NCBI RefSeq assembly: GCF_009362785.1
Contig: NZ_WHNQ01000011.1
Coordinates: 1-64,000 of the forward strand
Reading direction: 5' to 3'
Source: Paraburkholderia atlantica
Lineage (GTDB): Bacteria > Pseudomonadota > Gammaproteobacteria > Burkholderiales > Burkholderiaceae
DNA length: 64,000 nt
Shown here piece after piece: positions 1-7,071 of this stretch. Made by a program: the position numbers and the translations under genes. The notes beneath the pieces were generated by a model. It did not search any database. It was not told the DNA's origin and worked only from the letters and a program-made list of their open reading frames with translations. The first letter of the stretch is position 1; each line of letters begins with the position of its first letter.

Positions 1-82
1 AAGTCCGTGCTGCCGTTCGACTTGCATGTGTAAGGCATGCCGCCAGCGTTCAATCTGAGCCAGGATCAAACTCTTCAGTTCA
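1..82 (-). rRNA. rrs: 16S ribosomal RNA, 5' end (partial)
   Basis: The reverse strand reads the conserved 16S start (AGAGTTTGATCCTGGCTCAG, the universal 27F region) followed by sequence typical of beta-proteobacterial 16S. Only about the first 80 nt of the gene lie in the window; the rest continues off the left edge. The mature 5' end is placed near 82 by analogy with E. coli and could be off by a few bases. Confidence 0.97.
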
Positions 83-274
83 AACCTGTTACTGTTTTCG
101 GTTTCGTTAGAAACCGGTCGCTCACTCAACGTACTGACGATGATCAATCCGTCTTTCGACAGATAAACCTTCCTCTAATACTGTGTGAGGCTTCTGATAC
201 TTTTGCCTTGCGGCAGATCCCGAAGAATCCGCTGCCGCATTCCGCATCAAGCGCCCACACTTATCGGCTGTTAG

Positions 275-287
275 TTTTTAAAGATCG
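275..287 (-). promoter_or_regulatory. Putative rRNA antitermination boxA in the 16S leader
   Basis: In the rRNA leader, about 190 nt before the 16S start, the minus strand carries GATCTTTAAAAA. This resembles the boxA element (GCTCTTTA) that recruits Nus factors to rRNA transcripts. It was identified by resemblance and position only. Confidence 0.45.
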
Positions 288-369
288 ATCCGCGAAACCC
301 GCAGCGCCTGAACCACCACTACCCGGCACTGCTTCGCTTGCGTCGCTGCGTCTGCAGCAGAGAAACGAG

Positions 370-398
370 ATTATGGAGAGCGGCTCACGCTCCGTCAA
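370..398 (-). promoter_or_regulatory. rRNA operon promoter
   Basis: On the minus strand a -35 TTGACG (393-398) is separated by 17 bp from a -10 CATAAT (370-375), which puts the start of transcription near 362, about 280 nt upstream of 16S. The DNA just upstream of the -35 (about 402-443) is strikingly A+T-rich with A/T runs in an otherwise GC-rich genome, as expected for a rRNA UP element that binds the alpha subunit of RNA polymerase. Confidence 0.75.
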
Positions 399-538
399 TA
401 CCCTTCTCACAAATTATTTTAAAAAGTCGAAGAGCTTAAAAAATGAGCAGCGGCGCGCGCAATCTGAATTAGTTAGGCATCCAGTTGGATTCCCGTGGGC
501 GCCGCGTCGAGTGGAGTTGCGAAAAGCCGTTAAGCAGC

Positions 539-573
539 TTTTCCACAGAAAATGTTCGCAAGGCTGTGGATAA
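539..573. promoter_or_regulatory. Two inverted DnaA-box-like sites upstream of the rRNA promoter
   Basis: TTTTCCACA (539-547, plus strand, one mismatch to the DnaA box TTATCCACA) faces a perfect box, TGTGGATAA (565-573, i.e. TTATCCACA on the minus strand), 17 bp away. They lie about 140 bp upstream of the rRNA -35. The 83-669 stretch holds no credible gene. These sites could be DnaA-binding sites or chance matches. Confidence 0.45.
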
Positions 574-632
574 CCGCTCCACAACCGCACCAAGTACTTG
601 ATCCAAAACCATTCTCGCGAATTGCGCGCGAA

Positions 633-656
633 GCGTGGCCGCTTGTGCGGCCACGC
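633..656 (-). terminator. Strong hairpin downstream of cbtA
   Basis: A 10-bp perfect inverted repeat (GCGTGGCCGC / GCGGCCACGC) with a TTGT loop lies just beyond the cbtA stop. There is no T-tract, so it may be a 3'-end stabiliser or a weak terminator rather than a classical intrinsic terminator. Confidence 0.4.
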
Positions 657-669
657 GTCACCGTCCGAT

Positions 670-1410
670 TCAGGCGGACTTCATCGTCACCCGCGCATTC
701 GTACGCATAAAAGCACTGCGCTCGACGATCGCGCCGAACAGCAGCCCAATCGTCGTCCACATGACCACCTGCATGCCGATCGCCGCAACGCGGAACTTCC
801 ACAGCAGCACTGCCGGGAACGTCGCCGGCACTTCATTGATGACCGGCATCGACAGTTGCACGGCCGCGATGATCACGACGAACACGAGCCCCGCGACAAT
901 CGACCCGTTCCACGCACCCAGCTTCGCCGCCGCGCGGCGCCGCACCTTCAGCGAAAACACCATCGTCGCGAGCGAGATTGCGATCATCAGAAAGAACAGG
1001 CCCGTGCGTGTGCCGATCGTCTCCGGATCACCGATCGACGGCGGATTGGCCGGATACTTGATATTCGGCACGACCACGACGGAGATGAATGCGCCGAGCG
1101 CGAGCCATGCGGACAGCGCGCGCACGCTCAACATACCCGCGCGTCCATACGCATAGGCAAACACCAGCGAGAACAGACCGCCGAATGCCGCGCCATACGT
1201 GACCACGCCGGTCAGCAGGCCAAGGCCGGCCTGCGTCTCGCGGCTCACGATTTCGGGCTCGGGCGCCTCGCCGCGCGCGGCGGCAGCTTTTTCTTCGAGC
1301 GAAATGGCCTGATCGACCTGTGGTTCGCCGACGATTCGCGCGAACGCGAACGTGAGCAAGCCCGCGACGATGCCCGCGAGCATCCCGCGCACCAACAATT
1401 TACCTACCAT
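670..1410 (-). CDS. cbtA: CbtA-family cobalt transporter subunit
   Basis: This 246-residue integral membrane protein matches the CbtA family, thought to import cobalt for cobalamin synthesis. About six hydrophobic segments are visible: an N-terminal helix in the first 25 residues, one near 60-85, a pair around 95-150, and two near the C-terminus. A charged loop (QAISLEEKAAAARGEAPEPE) follows the first segment, as in family members. It lies 11 bp downstream of cbtB and is very probably cotranscribed with it under the upstream cobalamin riboswitch. The start at 1410 has an ACGGAG ribosome site. The substrate is inferred from family and riboswitch; nickel is an alternative. Confidence 0.88.
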   Translation of the reverse strand: MVGKLLVRGMLAGIVAGLLTFAFARIVGEPQVDQAISLEEKAAAARGEAPEPEIVSRETQAGLGLLTGVVTYGAAFGGLFSLVFAYAYGRAGMLSVRALSAWLALGAFISVVVVPNIKYPANPPSIGDPETIGTRTGLFFLMIAISLATMVFSLKVRRRAAAKLGAWNGSIVAGLVFVVIIAAVQLSMPVINEVPATFPAVLLWKFRVAAIGMQVVMWTTIGLLFGAIVERSAFMRTNARVTMKSA

Positions 1411-1421
1411 GTCGAACTCCG

Positions 1422-1643
1422 TTAGTGGCAGGGAAAGCCCAGCAGATGGCGGCCGTCGTGCACGAACTCATGCACGTACATGCCGGGCACGAGCGACGTC
1501 GCGCCCTGTTCCGCACCAACGAAGTAAAGCGCGAGCAACAGCAGCAAGCCGCCGAACACCACCCACGGCAGCAGTTCGCGCAAAGGAATGGGAGTGGGCT
1601 GGGCCGCCGGTTGCGCGGCGCGATCGAAAACAGCTTCGGTCAT
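1422..1643 (-). CDS. cbtB: CbtB-family cobalt transporter subunit
   Basis: This 73-residue protein has one transmembrane helix (LLPWVVFGGLLLLLALYFVG) and a histidine-rich tail ending in HEFVHDGRHLLGFPCH, the putative metal-binding motif of CbtB. The start at 1643 is preferred because AGGAG lies 9 nt before it. The in-frame ATG at 1652 directly abuts that Shine-Dalgarno and could not use it. It is the first gene of the cbtBA pair and sits directly behind a cobalamin riboswitch, so B12 should repress it. Confidence 0.87.
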   Translation of the reverse strand: MTEAVFDRAAQPAAQPTPIPLRELLPWVVFGGLLLLLALYFVGAEQGATSLVPGMYVHEFVHDGRHLLGFPCH

Positions 1644-1655
1644 GATGGACATCTC

Positions 1656-1806
1656 CTGGGGTGACGCGCCCCGAAAGTCGATTGCAGAGGAATGGTGCGA
1701 AGCTCAGGTCTGGCTTTCGGCTCTTGTGGATTGCAAGGCCGATTACAGTGGCGCGACCGCGCCGGGCTCTCACCGGCTTCCGTGCTTCGCAGTGTCAGTA
1801 TTCTAC
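1656..1806 (-). promoter_or_regulatory. Cobalamin riboswitch controlling cbtBA
   Basis: The minus strand carries the hallmarks of the AdoCbl riboswitch in order: GAAGCCGGTGAGAGCCCGGC, then GCCACTGTAAT (B12-box region, 1741-1754), then AAAGCCAGACCT (1706-1717). A small hairpin (GGGG-CGCGTCA-CCCC, 1658-1672) directly precedes the AGGAG of cbtB, so ligand binding probably controls translation by occluding the ribosome site. Edges are approximate. Confidence 0.85.
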
Positions 1807-1909
1807 GCGCTAAACTGCGGCTTCCGTGACGGCGAGGGCTGCCTTGCAACGCGCGCCGCGAGCCGATGAAGCCACGCAGGCAAGTGCGAATCGGGCGCCG
1901 AGGCAAAGA

Positions 1910-2530
1910 ATGGATACGCGACTATTACTGATGAGCCATGCGGCAACGGCCGCGCAGCGCGCGGGCCGCTTCCCCGCCGACGATCCGCTCGACGCGCGCG
2001 GCCGCGCCGAAGCCGAAGCGGCGCGCGCCCGTCTCGCGCTTCCCGCCGACGCCACCGTATTCACCAGCCCCGCCGCCAGCGCGCGCGAAACGGCCGTCGC
2101 GCTCGGTCTGAGCGCCACGCCTGCCGACGCATTGGCGGATATCGACTATGGCGAATGGCGCGGCCAGCGCCTCGCGGACATTGCCGACAAAACACCCCGC
2201 GAACTCGCCGCCTGGACACGCGAGCCCGACGCCGCGCCGCCCGGCGGTGAATCGTTCGATCGACTCGTGCAGCGGGTCGGCAAGTGGCTCGACGCGCAAC
2301 AGGCGGACGTACGTTCATGCAACGCGGTCAACGAAGCAAGCTTCGCGGCCTCTGCGCACGGTCGAACCATCGTCGCGATCACCCACGCAACTCTGCTGCG
2401 AGCGGCAATCGTGCATGCCCTCGGCGCATCGCCAACCGTGTTCTGTCGCATCGAGATCGCGCCGCTGTCGGTCGTCGAATTACGTCACTCGCGACGCGGC
2501 TGGTCATGGTGGCCGGCTGCCACCGCCTGA
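1910..2530 (+). CDS. Histidine phosphatase superfamily protein, possible alpha-ribazole phosphatase-like (degenerate RHG motif)
   Basis: This 206-residue protein has the phosphoglycerate-mutase-like fold signature: an N-terminal beta strand ending LLLMSHA, FTSPAASARETA with the conserved Arg, and a C-terminal AITHATLLRA with the second histidine (His159). The canonical RHG at the N-terminus is SHA here: the phosphohistidine His10 is kept, but the phosphate-binding Arg is Ser. The start at 1910 has GAGGCAAAG upstream; longer in-frame extensions have no ribosome site. It diverges from the B12-regulated cobalt transporter, which suggests a role in cobalamin assembly like CobC. Neither substrate nor activity can be assigned from sequence. 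Confidence 0.75.
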   Translation: MDTRLLLMSHAATAAQRAGRFPADDPLDARGRAEAEAARARLALPADATVFTSPAASARETAVALGLSATPADALADIDYGEWRGQRLADIADKTPRELAAWTREPDAAPPGGESFDRLVQRVGKWLDAQQADVRSCNAVNEASFAASAHGRTIVAITHATLLRAAIVHALGASPTVFCRIEIAPLSVVELRHSRRGWSWWPAATA

Positions 2531-2543
2531 ACGGAACCACCGC

Positions 2544-2984
2544 TTACCTACTCGACACAACGAGCCGCAACCGGTTCGCCCCCTCCGGCGTCAGCGTGAT
2601 TTCGGTGCGTCGATTCTTCGCGCCGAAATAAAAGTGCTGACGTGCCGGCGAATTCTGATCGTGTGTTGCATCGGGCAGGCACGACGCGATGTCGGCCGCG
2701 ACCGCTTCCAATGCATCCGCGTTCGAACCCGCGGCCTGATGCGGCGTCCACGTGCACTGGAAACTGCGATGCGCGGCTGAGCATTGCGCGTCATCGCCAT
2801 AAGGTTGCGCGACGCCTTTGCCATCGTCGGGCGTCAGCGAGGCGAAGCCGTCCGGCGCCGCGGCGACGATCCGTTTGAGCGCGCCGCAAGGTCTGGGGCT
2901 ATCGTCGGCGGATGCGCCGACCGGCAGCAGCGCAACGAGCGATGCCGCGGTAAGCGCGATAGCGGAGAGTCGATAGGTTTTCAT
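2544..2984 (-). CDS. Hypothetical secreted protein with paired cysteines
   Basis: This 146-residue protein has a clear Sec signal peptide (MKTYRLSAIALTAASLVALL, cleavage probably after GASA, residue 26). The mature part has four cysteines (PCGAL, QCSAA, FQCTW, SCLPD) that could form two disulfides, and an alternating C-terminal segment (TEITLTPEGANRLRLVV). I do not recognise the family. It is convergent with the phosphatase gene, whose stop is 14 bp away, and is probably monocistronic. Confidence 0.7.
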   Translation of the reverse strand: MKTYRLSAIALTAASLVALLPVGASADDSPRPCGALKRIVAAAPDGFASLTPDDGKGVAQPYGDDAQCSAAHRSFQCTWTPHQAAGSNADALEAVAADIASCLPDATHDQNSPARQHFYFGAKNRRTEITLTPEGANRLRLVVSSR

Positions 2985-3095
2985 GTTGCGCGTGAAGCTT
3001 CCAGAGGGCTGCTGAAAAAAGCTCGCAGCGAGCCACCCTCAACAGCACGCTTCATGCCCATGCGCGGGAGCACCCAGCACGCAGGCGCCGCAGGA

Positions 3096-3111
3096 CGGCA
3101 CACAACTTGCA
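3096..3111 (+). promoter_or_regulatory. Putative sigma-54 (-24/-12) promoter of the kaiC-like operon
   Basis: CGGCACACAACTTGCA has GG (3097-3098) and GC (3109-3110) separated by exactly 10 bases, and matches GGCAC and TTGCA of the consensus TGGCAC-N5-TTGCA with one mismatch (the leading T). It lies 70 bp before the kaiC-like ATG on the correct strand. No enhancer site or sigma-54 activator gene is evident nearby. Confidence 0.5.
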
Positions 3112-3180
3112 TGGCGCCATACCGGCCGCAACATCGCGCCGTTTCCGATCAAAGCCACTGCCGACGTCATTTCAACCATC

Positions 3181-4698
3181 ATGTCGACCGCTACCACCGC
3201 CCCCATCCCCGCCCGCTTATCGTCGGGCATCGAAGGAATCGACGACATCCTCGGCGGTGGTCTTACGCCGAACCGCATGTACCTCGTAGAGGGTGCGCCA
3301 GGCACGGGTAAAACCACCCTGGCATTGCAATTCTTACTCAAGGGCCTCGACGAAGGGCAGACCGGTCTTTACGTCACGCTGTCCGAAACCCGTGCCGAAC
3401 TGCTCGCGATCGGCGCGAGCCACGGCTGGGATCTAAGCCGTTTCAAGATCCTCGAACAGCTGCCCGAAGAAGGGCTCGAACCGCAATACGAACAGACCGT
3501 GCTGCACCCGGCCGAAGTCGAACTCGGCGAAAGCGTGCGCAACGTGATCGAACACGTCGACGAACTGAAGCCCGCGCGCGTCGTACTCGACAGCCTGTCC
3601 GAACTGCGTCTGCTGGCGGAGAACCCGTTGCGCTACCGTCGGCAGATTCTCGCGCTCAAGCACCATTTCTCGACGCGCGCATGCACGGTGCTGCTGCTCG
3701 ACGACACGTCGGCCACCGCCTCCGGCATTCAGTTGCACAGCATCGTGCACGGCGTGATCAGCCTCGACAACATTGCCCACGATTACGGCGGCAACCGCCG
3801 CCGCCTGCGCATCGCGAAGATGCGCGGCATCAAGTTCCGCGAGGGCTATCACGACTTCACGCTGAACACCGGCGGTCTGCGCGTCTATCCGCGTCTGGTC
3901 GCCGCCGAGCATCACAGCGAATTCGGCACGAGCCCGATGAGCACCGGTACGCCCGGCTTCGACGCGCTGCTAGGCGGTGGCCTCGTACCCGGCACCAATT
4001 CGCTGATCATCGGCCCGTCGGGGGTCGGCAAAACCACCACCGTCGTGTCGTGCCTGCTTGCCGCGCTCGAACGCGGCGAGCGCTGCGCGTACTACGTGTT
4101 CGACGAAACGCTCAGCACACTGGTCTCGCGGTGTGCGTCGCTCGGCATGGATCTCGCACCGCATGTCGACAGCGGTCTGCTGACGCTGCGCCAGATCGAT
4201 CCCGCGGAAATCTCACCGGGAGAGCTGTCGAGCGACGTGCGCAACGCGGTCGAAAACGAAGGTGTGCGCTATGTCGCGGTCGACAGCCTGAATGCCTATC
4301 TGCAGGCGATGCCCGGCGAGCGCTTCCTGCTGCTGCACATGCACGAGCTACTCGGCTATCTGAATCAGCAGGGCGTGGTCACGATGCTCGTACTCGGGCA
4401 GCACGGCATCATCGGCGAGGTGCAGACCGAGGTCGACATCAGTTATCTGAGTGACGTGGTCGTGCTGTTCCGCTACTTCGAGCATCACGGCGAAGTGCTG
4501 ACCGCGGTAACCGCCGTCAAGAGCCGCGCGAACGATCATGAACGCACGATCCGCCAGTTCCGCCTCGGCACCCAAGGCGTCGAGGTCGGCGAAGCGCTGC
4601 GTGACTTCGAGGGCGTGCTGTCGGGCCTGCCCTCGTATCGCGGCAGCACCGCGATGCTCGGCGCGACGAACAATATGATCGACACATCGGGACAGTAA
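3181..4698 (+). CDS. KaiC-family double-domain ATPase
   Basis: This 505-residue protein has two tandem RecA-like KaiC domains. The first carries GAPGTGKTT (Walker A Lys44), with SETRAEL in place of the usual twin catalytic glutamates. The second carries GPSGVGKTT (Lys284) and FDETLSTL. In the region aligning with the cyanobacterial KaiC phosphosites (S431/T432) it reads DISYLSD, so Ser421 is kept and the neighbouring Thr is Tyr422. KaiA and KaiB are absent here. A hybrid histidine kinase starts 3 bp downstream. Such KaiC homologues in non-photosynthetic bacteria are usually signalling ATPases or kinases rather than proven clocks, so its role is inferred only. Confidence 0.9.
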   Translation: MSTATTAPIPARLSSGIEGIDDILGGGLTPNRMYLVEGAPGTGKTTLALQFLLKGLDEGQTGLYVTLSETRAELLAIGASHGWDLSRFKILEQLPEEGLEPQYEQTVLHPAEVELGESVRNVIEHVDELKPARVVLDSLSELRLLAENPLRYRRQILALKHHFSTRACTVLLLDDTSATASGIQLHSIVHGVISLDNIAHDYGGNRRRLRIAKMRGIKFREGYHDFTLNTGGLRVYPRLVAAEHHSEFGTSPMSTGTPGFDALLGGGLVPGTNSLIIGPSGVGKTTTVVSCLLAALERGERCAYYVFDETLSTLVSRCASLGMDLAPHVDSGLLTLRQIDPAEISPGELSSDVRNAVENEGVRYVAVDSLNAYLQAMPGERFLLLHMHELLGYLNQQGVVTMLVLGQHGIIGEVQTEVDISYLSDVVVLFRYFEHHGEVLTAVTAVKSRANDHERTIRQFRLGTQGVEVGEALRDFEGVLSGLPSYRGSTAMLGATNNMIDTSGQ

Positions 4699-4701
4699 GC
4701 G

Positions 4702-6360
4702 ATGGAGCAGCGTGTCCTCATCCTCGCACCGTTCGGCCGCGACGCCGAAGTGATCGCCGCTGTGTTGCACAACGACGCGCGCGCCTGTGTGACCTGCGAC
4801 GACGCCGACGCGCTCACCAGCGAGCTCGACGCCGGCGCGGGCACCGCGCTGCTGACCGAGGAAGCGCTCGCGAACGGCCACGGCGCGGGCCTGTTTGCGT
4901 GGCTCGAACGGCAGCCAGCATGGTCCGACTTCCCGTTCATCCTGCTCGCCGCGCGCAGTATCGGCCATCGATCCACGCGCGGCCTCGAAGTGCTCGAACG
5001 GCTCGGCAACGTCGTGGTGCTCGAACGTCCGCTCAATTCGGAAACCTTGCGGCGCGCGGTCGCGTCGTCGTTGCGGGCCCGCGGGCGGCAATATGAATCG
5101 CGGCGGCTGCTTGCCGAGCGGATCGAGGCACAGGACGCGCTGGAGCAGCTGAACGATTCGCTGGAAAGCCGCATCGCCGCGCGCACGCACGAACTCGCGT
5201 CAGCCAATGACCGGCTGATGGCCGAGATCCACGAACGCGCGAAGGTGCAGGCCGTGCTCGTGCAATCGCAGAAGATGGAAGCGCTCGGCCAGCTGACTGG
5301 CGGCATCGCGCACGACTTCAACAATCTGCTGAACGTGATCATGGTGAACGCGGAACTGATCGCGCGCGTGAGCGGCGACGACCGCCTGCGCGGCATGGCG
5401 GCCACCGTCAAGCGCGCGACCGAGCGCGGCGCGAAACTGACCGGCCAGCTGCTGACCTTCTCGCGCAACAGCAATCCGAATCTGAAAGCGATCGACGTAG
5501 TCGCGCTGCTGCAAGGCATGCGCGACATCATCGCGGTGTCGCTCGGCTCGAGTATCCGCTATGGCAACGACTTCGAGCGCAATGAAATGTGGACCCGGGC
5601 CGACGCGAATCAGCTGGAGCTCGCGGTGCTCAATCTCGCGATCAACGCGCGCGACGCGATGCCCGATGGCGGCCGCCTCGACATTCACGTGACCCTGCGC
5701 GATGCGCCCGACCAGACGCTGAAGCAAGGCCGCTACGTCGTGATCGAAGTCACCGATACCGGAGAAGGCATTCCGCCCGAGGTCGTGTCGCGCGTATTCG
5801 ATCCGTTCTTCACGACCAAGCCTGTCGGCAAGGGCACGGGGCTCGGCCTGAGTCAGGTGTACGGCATCGCGAGGCAGGCGGGTGGCGCCGCGCGGATCTT
5901 CAGCGAAGAAGGCATCGGCACCACGGTGCAGATCTGGCTGCCGATGCGCGAACGGGCGGCTACGCACAGCGAAGCGGAGTCCGACGCCGAAGCGAACGCG
6001 GCGGGTGACAAGCACGTGCTGGTGGTCGAGGACGACAACGAGGTGCGTGCGATGCTCGTCGAATCGTTGCGCATGCTCGGCTATACGGTGACCGAGGCCG
6101 CCGACGGCCAGGCGGGCCTCGACCGCCTCGTCGACGATCATCCCGATCTGCTGATGGTCGACTTCGCGATGCCGGGCATGAACGGCATCGACGTGATCGC
6201 CGCGGCGCGCAAGCTTCGTGCCGATCTGCCGGTGATCCTCGCGACCGGTTATGCGGACGTGAACATTTCCGATCTCGCAGTCAAGCATTGCACGATCCTG
6301 CGCAAGCCGTTCCAGCTCGACGATCTGGCGCGCACGGTGCGGATCGGGCTGGTTGCGTGA
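4702..6360 (+). CDS. Hybrid sensor histidine kinase with C-terminal receiver domain
   Basis: This 552-residue protein has a receiver-like N-terminal region (about 1-130, no recognisable phospho-Asp pattern), a coiled-coil linker (about 140-195), and a HisKA domain with GGIAHDFNNLL (phosphoacceptor His204). An HATPase follows with the N box NLAINARDAMPDGG and G boxes DTGEGIP and GKGTGLGLSQVYG. The C-terminal receiver has HVLVVEDD, VDFAMPGMNG (phospho-Asp487) and the conserved Lys in LRKPFQ. There are no transmembrane segments, so it is cytosolic. It follows the KaiC-like gene by 3 bp and is certainly cotranscribed, which suggests that the ATPase state feeds into the kinase. Confidence 0.92.
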   Translation: MEQRVLILAPFGRDAEVIAAVLHNDARACVTCDDADALTSELDAGAGTALLTEEALANGHGAGLFAWLERQPAWSDFPFILLAARSIGHRSTRGLEVLERLGNVVVLERPLNSETLRRAVASSLRARGRQYESRRLLAERIEAQDALEQLNDSLESRIAARTHELASANDRLMAEIHERAKVQAVLVQSQKMEALGQLTGGIAHDFNNLLNVIMVNAELIARVSGDDRLRGMAATVKRATERGAKLTGQLLTFSRNSNPNLKAIDVVALLQGMRDIIAVSLGSSIRYGNDFERNEMWTRADANQLELAVLNLAINARDAMPDGGRLDIHVTLRDAPDQTLKQGRYVVIEVTDTGEGIPPEVVSRVFDPFFTTKPVGKGTGLGLSQVYGIARQAGGAARIFSEEGIGTTVQIWLPMRERAATHSEAESDAEANAAGDKHVLVVEDDNEVRAMLVESLRMLGYTVTEAADGQAGLDRLVDDHPDLLMVDFAMPGMNGIDVIAAARKLRADLPVILATGYADVNISDLAVKHCTILRKPFQLDDLARTVRIGLVA

Positions 6361-6392
6361 TTCGCACCGCAGACTCCTCCGCTTCGGCCACG

Positions 6393-6437
6393 ATTTCCAA
6401 ATCAATAGTTTGCTAACGAATATTTTGGAAATACAAT
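6393..6437 (+). promoter_or_regulatory. marR promoter with overlapping inverted-repeat operator
   Basis: ATTTCCAAA (6393-6401) and TTTGGAAAT (6424-6432) form a perfect 9-bp inverted repeat. Between them lies GTTTGCTAAC, itself partly palindromic (GTT...AAC). A promoter fits inside: -35 TTGCTA (6410-6415), 16 bp, -10 TACAAT (6432-6437). A bound regulator would cover both elements, consistent with autorepression by the MarR protein. The predicted start of transcription coincides with the ATG at 6445. Confidence 0.6.
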
Positions 6438-6444
6438 ACCGGCC

Positions 6445-7065
6445 ATGTCGAATCTCGATGCCTTGCGCCGCACCGTCAGCAGCACGCTGGTCGTCGCCGC
6501 CAGAAAGTGGCGGCGCACGAGTCACGGTGTGCTCGCGGCCTTCAACGTCTCCGAAGCGTGCGCGACGCCGCTTCTAACCGCGAGCCGGCTCGGCTCGGCG
6601 GTGCGTCAGGTCACGCTCGCCGACCACATCGGCATCGAGGGACCATCGCTCGTGCGGCTGCTCGACCAGTTGTGCGCGGCCGGCCTGATGCGCCGTGACG
6701 AAGACCCCGAAGACCGCCGCGCGAAGACCGTCGTCCTGACCGACGAAGGCCGCGCCGTCACCGCGAAGATGGAAGAGGAACTGGTCACGCTGCGCGCGCA
6801 GGCGCTCAAAGGCGTCTCGCGCGACGATCTGGAAGCCGCGCTGCGCGTGCTCGCCGCATTCACGACCGATGCCGCCGCACGCGCCGAACCAGGCGGCGGC
6901 GAGCGCGAGCCCGCCAAAGGCGAGGCGCTTGCCAGCAAGGTCAAACGGACGAGCGGCAAAAGCGCGGCCAAAACGGCCGGCAAATCACGCGGCACCGTCA
7001 AGGCGCGCAAATCCACCAAGCGCGGCGTGCGAGCCAGCGCGCCGCACAACGCCGATTCCGCGTAA
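6445..7065 (+). CDS. MarR-family transcriptional regulator with Lys/Ala-rich tail
   Basis: This 206-residue protein has a winged-helix MarR core in residues 1-145. The recognition region is VTLADHIGIEGPSLVRLLDQL and the wing is RRDEDPEDRRAKTVVLT, the family signature. After residue 150 comes a low-complexity basic tail (SGKSAAKTAGKSRGTVKARK) resembling bacterial histone-H1-like proteins. It is the first gene of an efflux operon and starts 7 bp before the FUSC gene, so it is probably a ligand-responsive repressor of that pump. No Shine-Dalgarno is visible, and the promoter places transcription start at or beside the ATG, suggesting a leaderless message. Confidence 0.9.
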   Translation: MSNLDALRRTVSSTLVVAARKWRRTSHGVLAAFNVSEACATPLLTASRLGSAVRQVTLADHIGIEGPSLVRLLDQLCAAGLMRRDEDPEDRRAKTVVLTDEGRAVTAKMEEELVTLRAQALKGVSRDDLEAALRVLAAFTTDAAARAEPGGGEREPAKGEALASKVKRTSGKSAAKTAGKSRGTVKARKSTKRGVRASAPHNADSA

Positions 7066-7071
7066 CGGTTT

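Noticed and set aside
37..573. 178-residue plus-strand frame at the left edge
   Set aside because: It overlaps the 16S start, the rRNA leader and the rRNA promoter on the opposite strand.
3181..4698. A complete Kai circadian clock
   Set aside because: No kaiA or kaiB is present, the Ser/Thr phosphosite pair is only half conserved, and KaiC homologues are common in non-clock bacteria.
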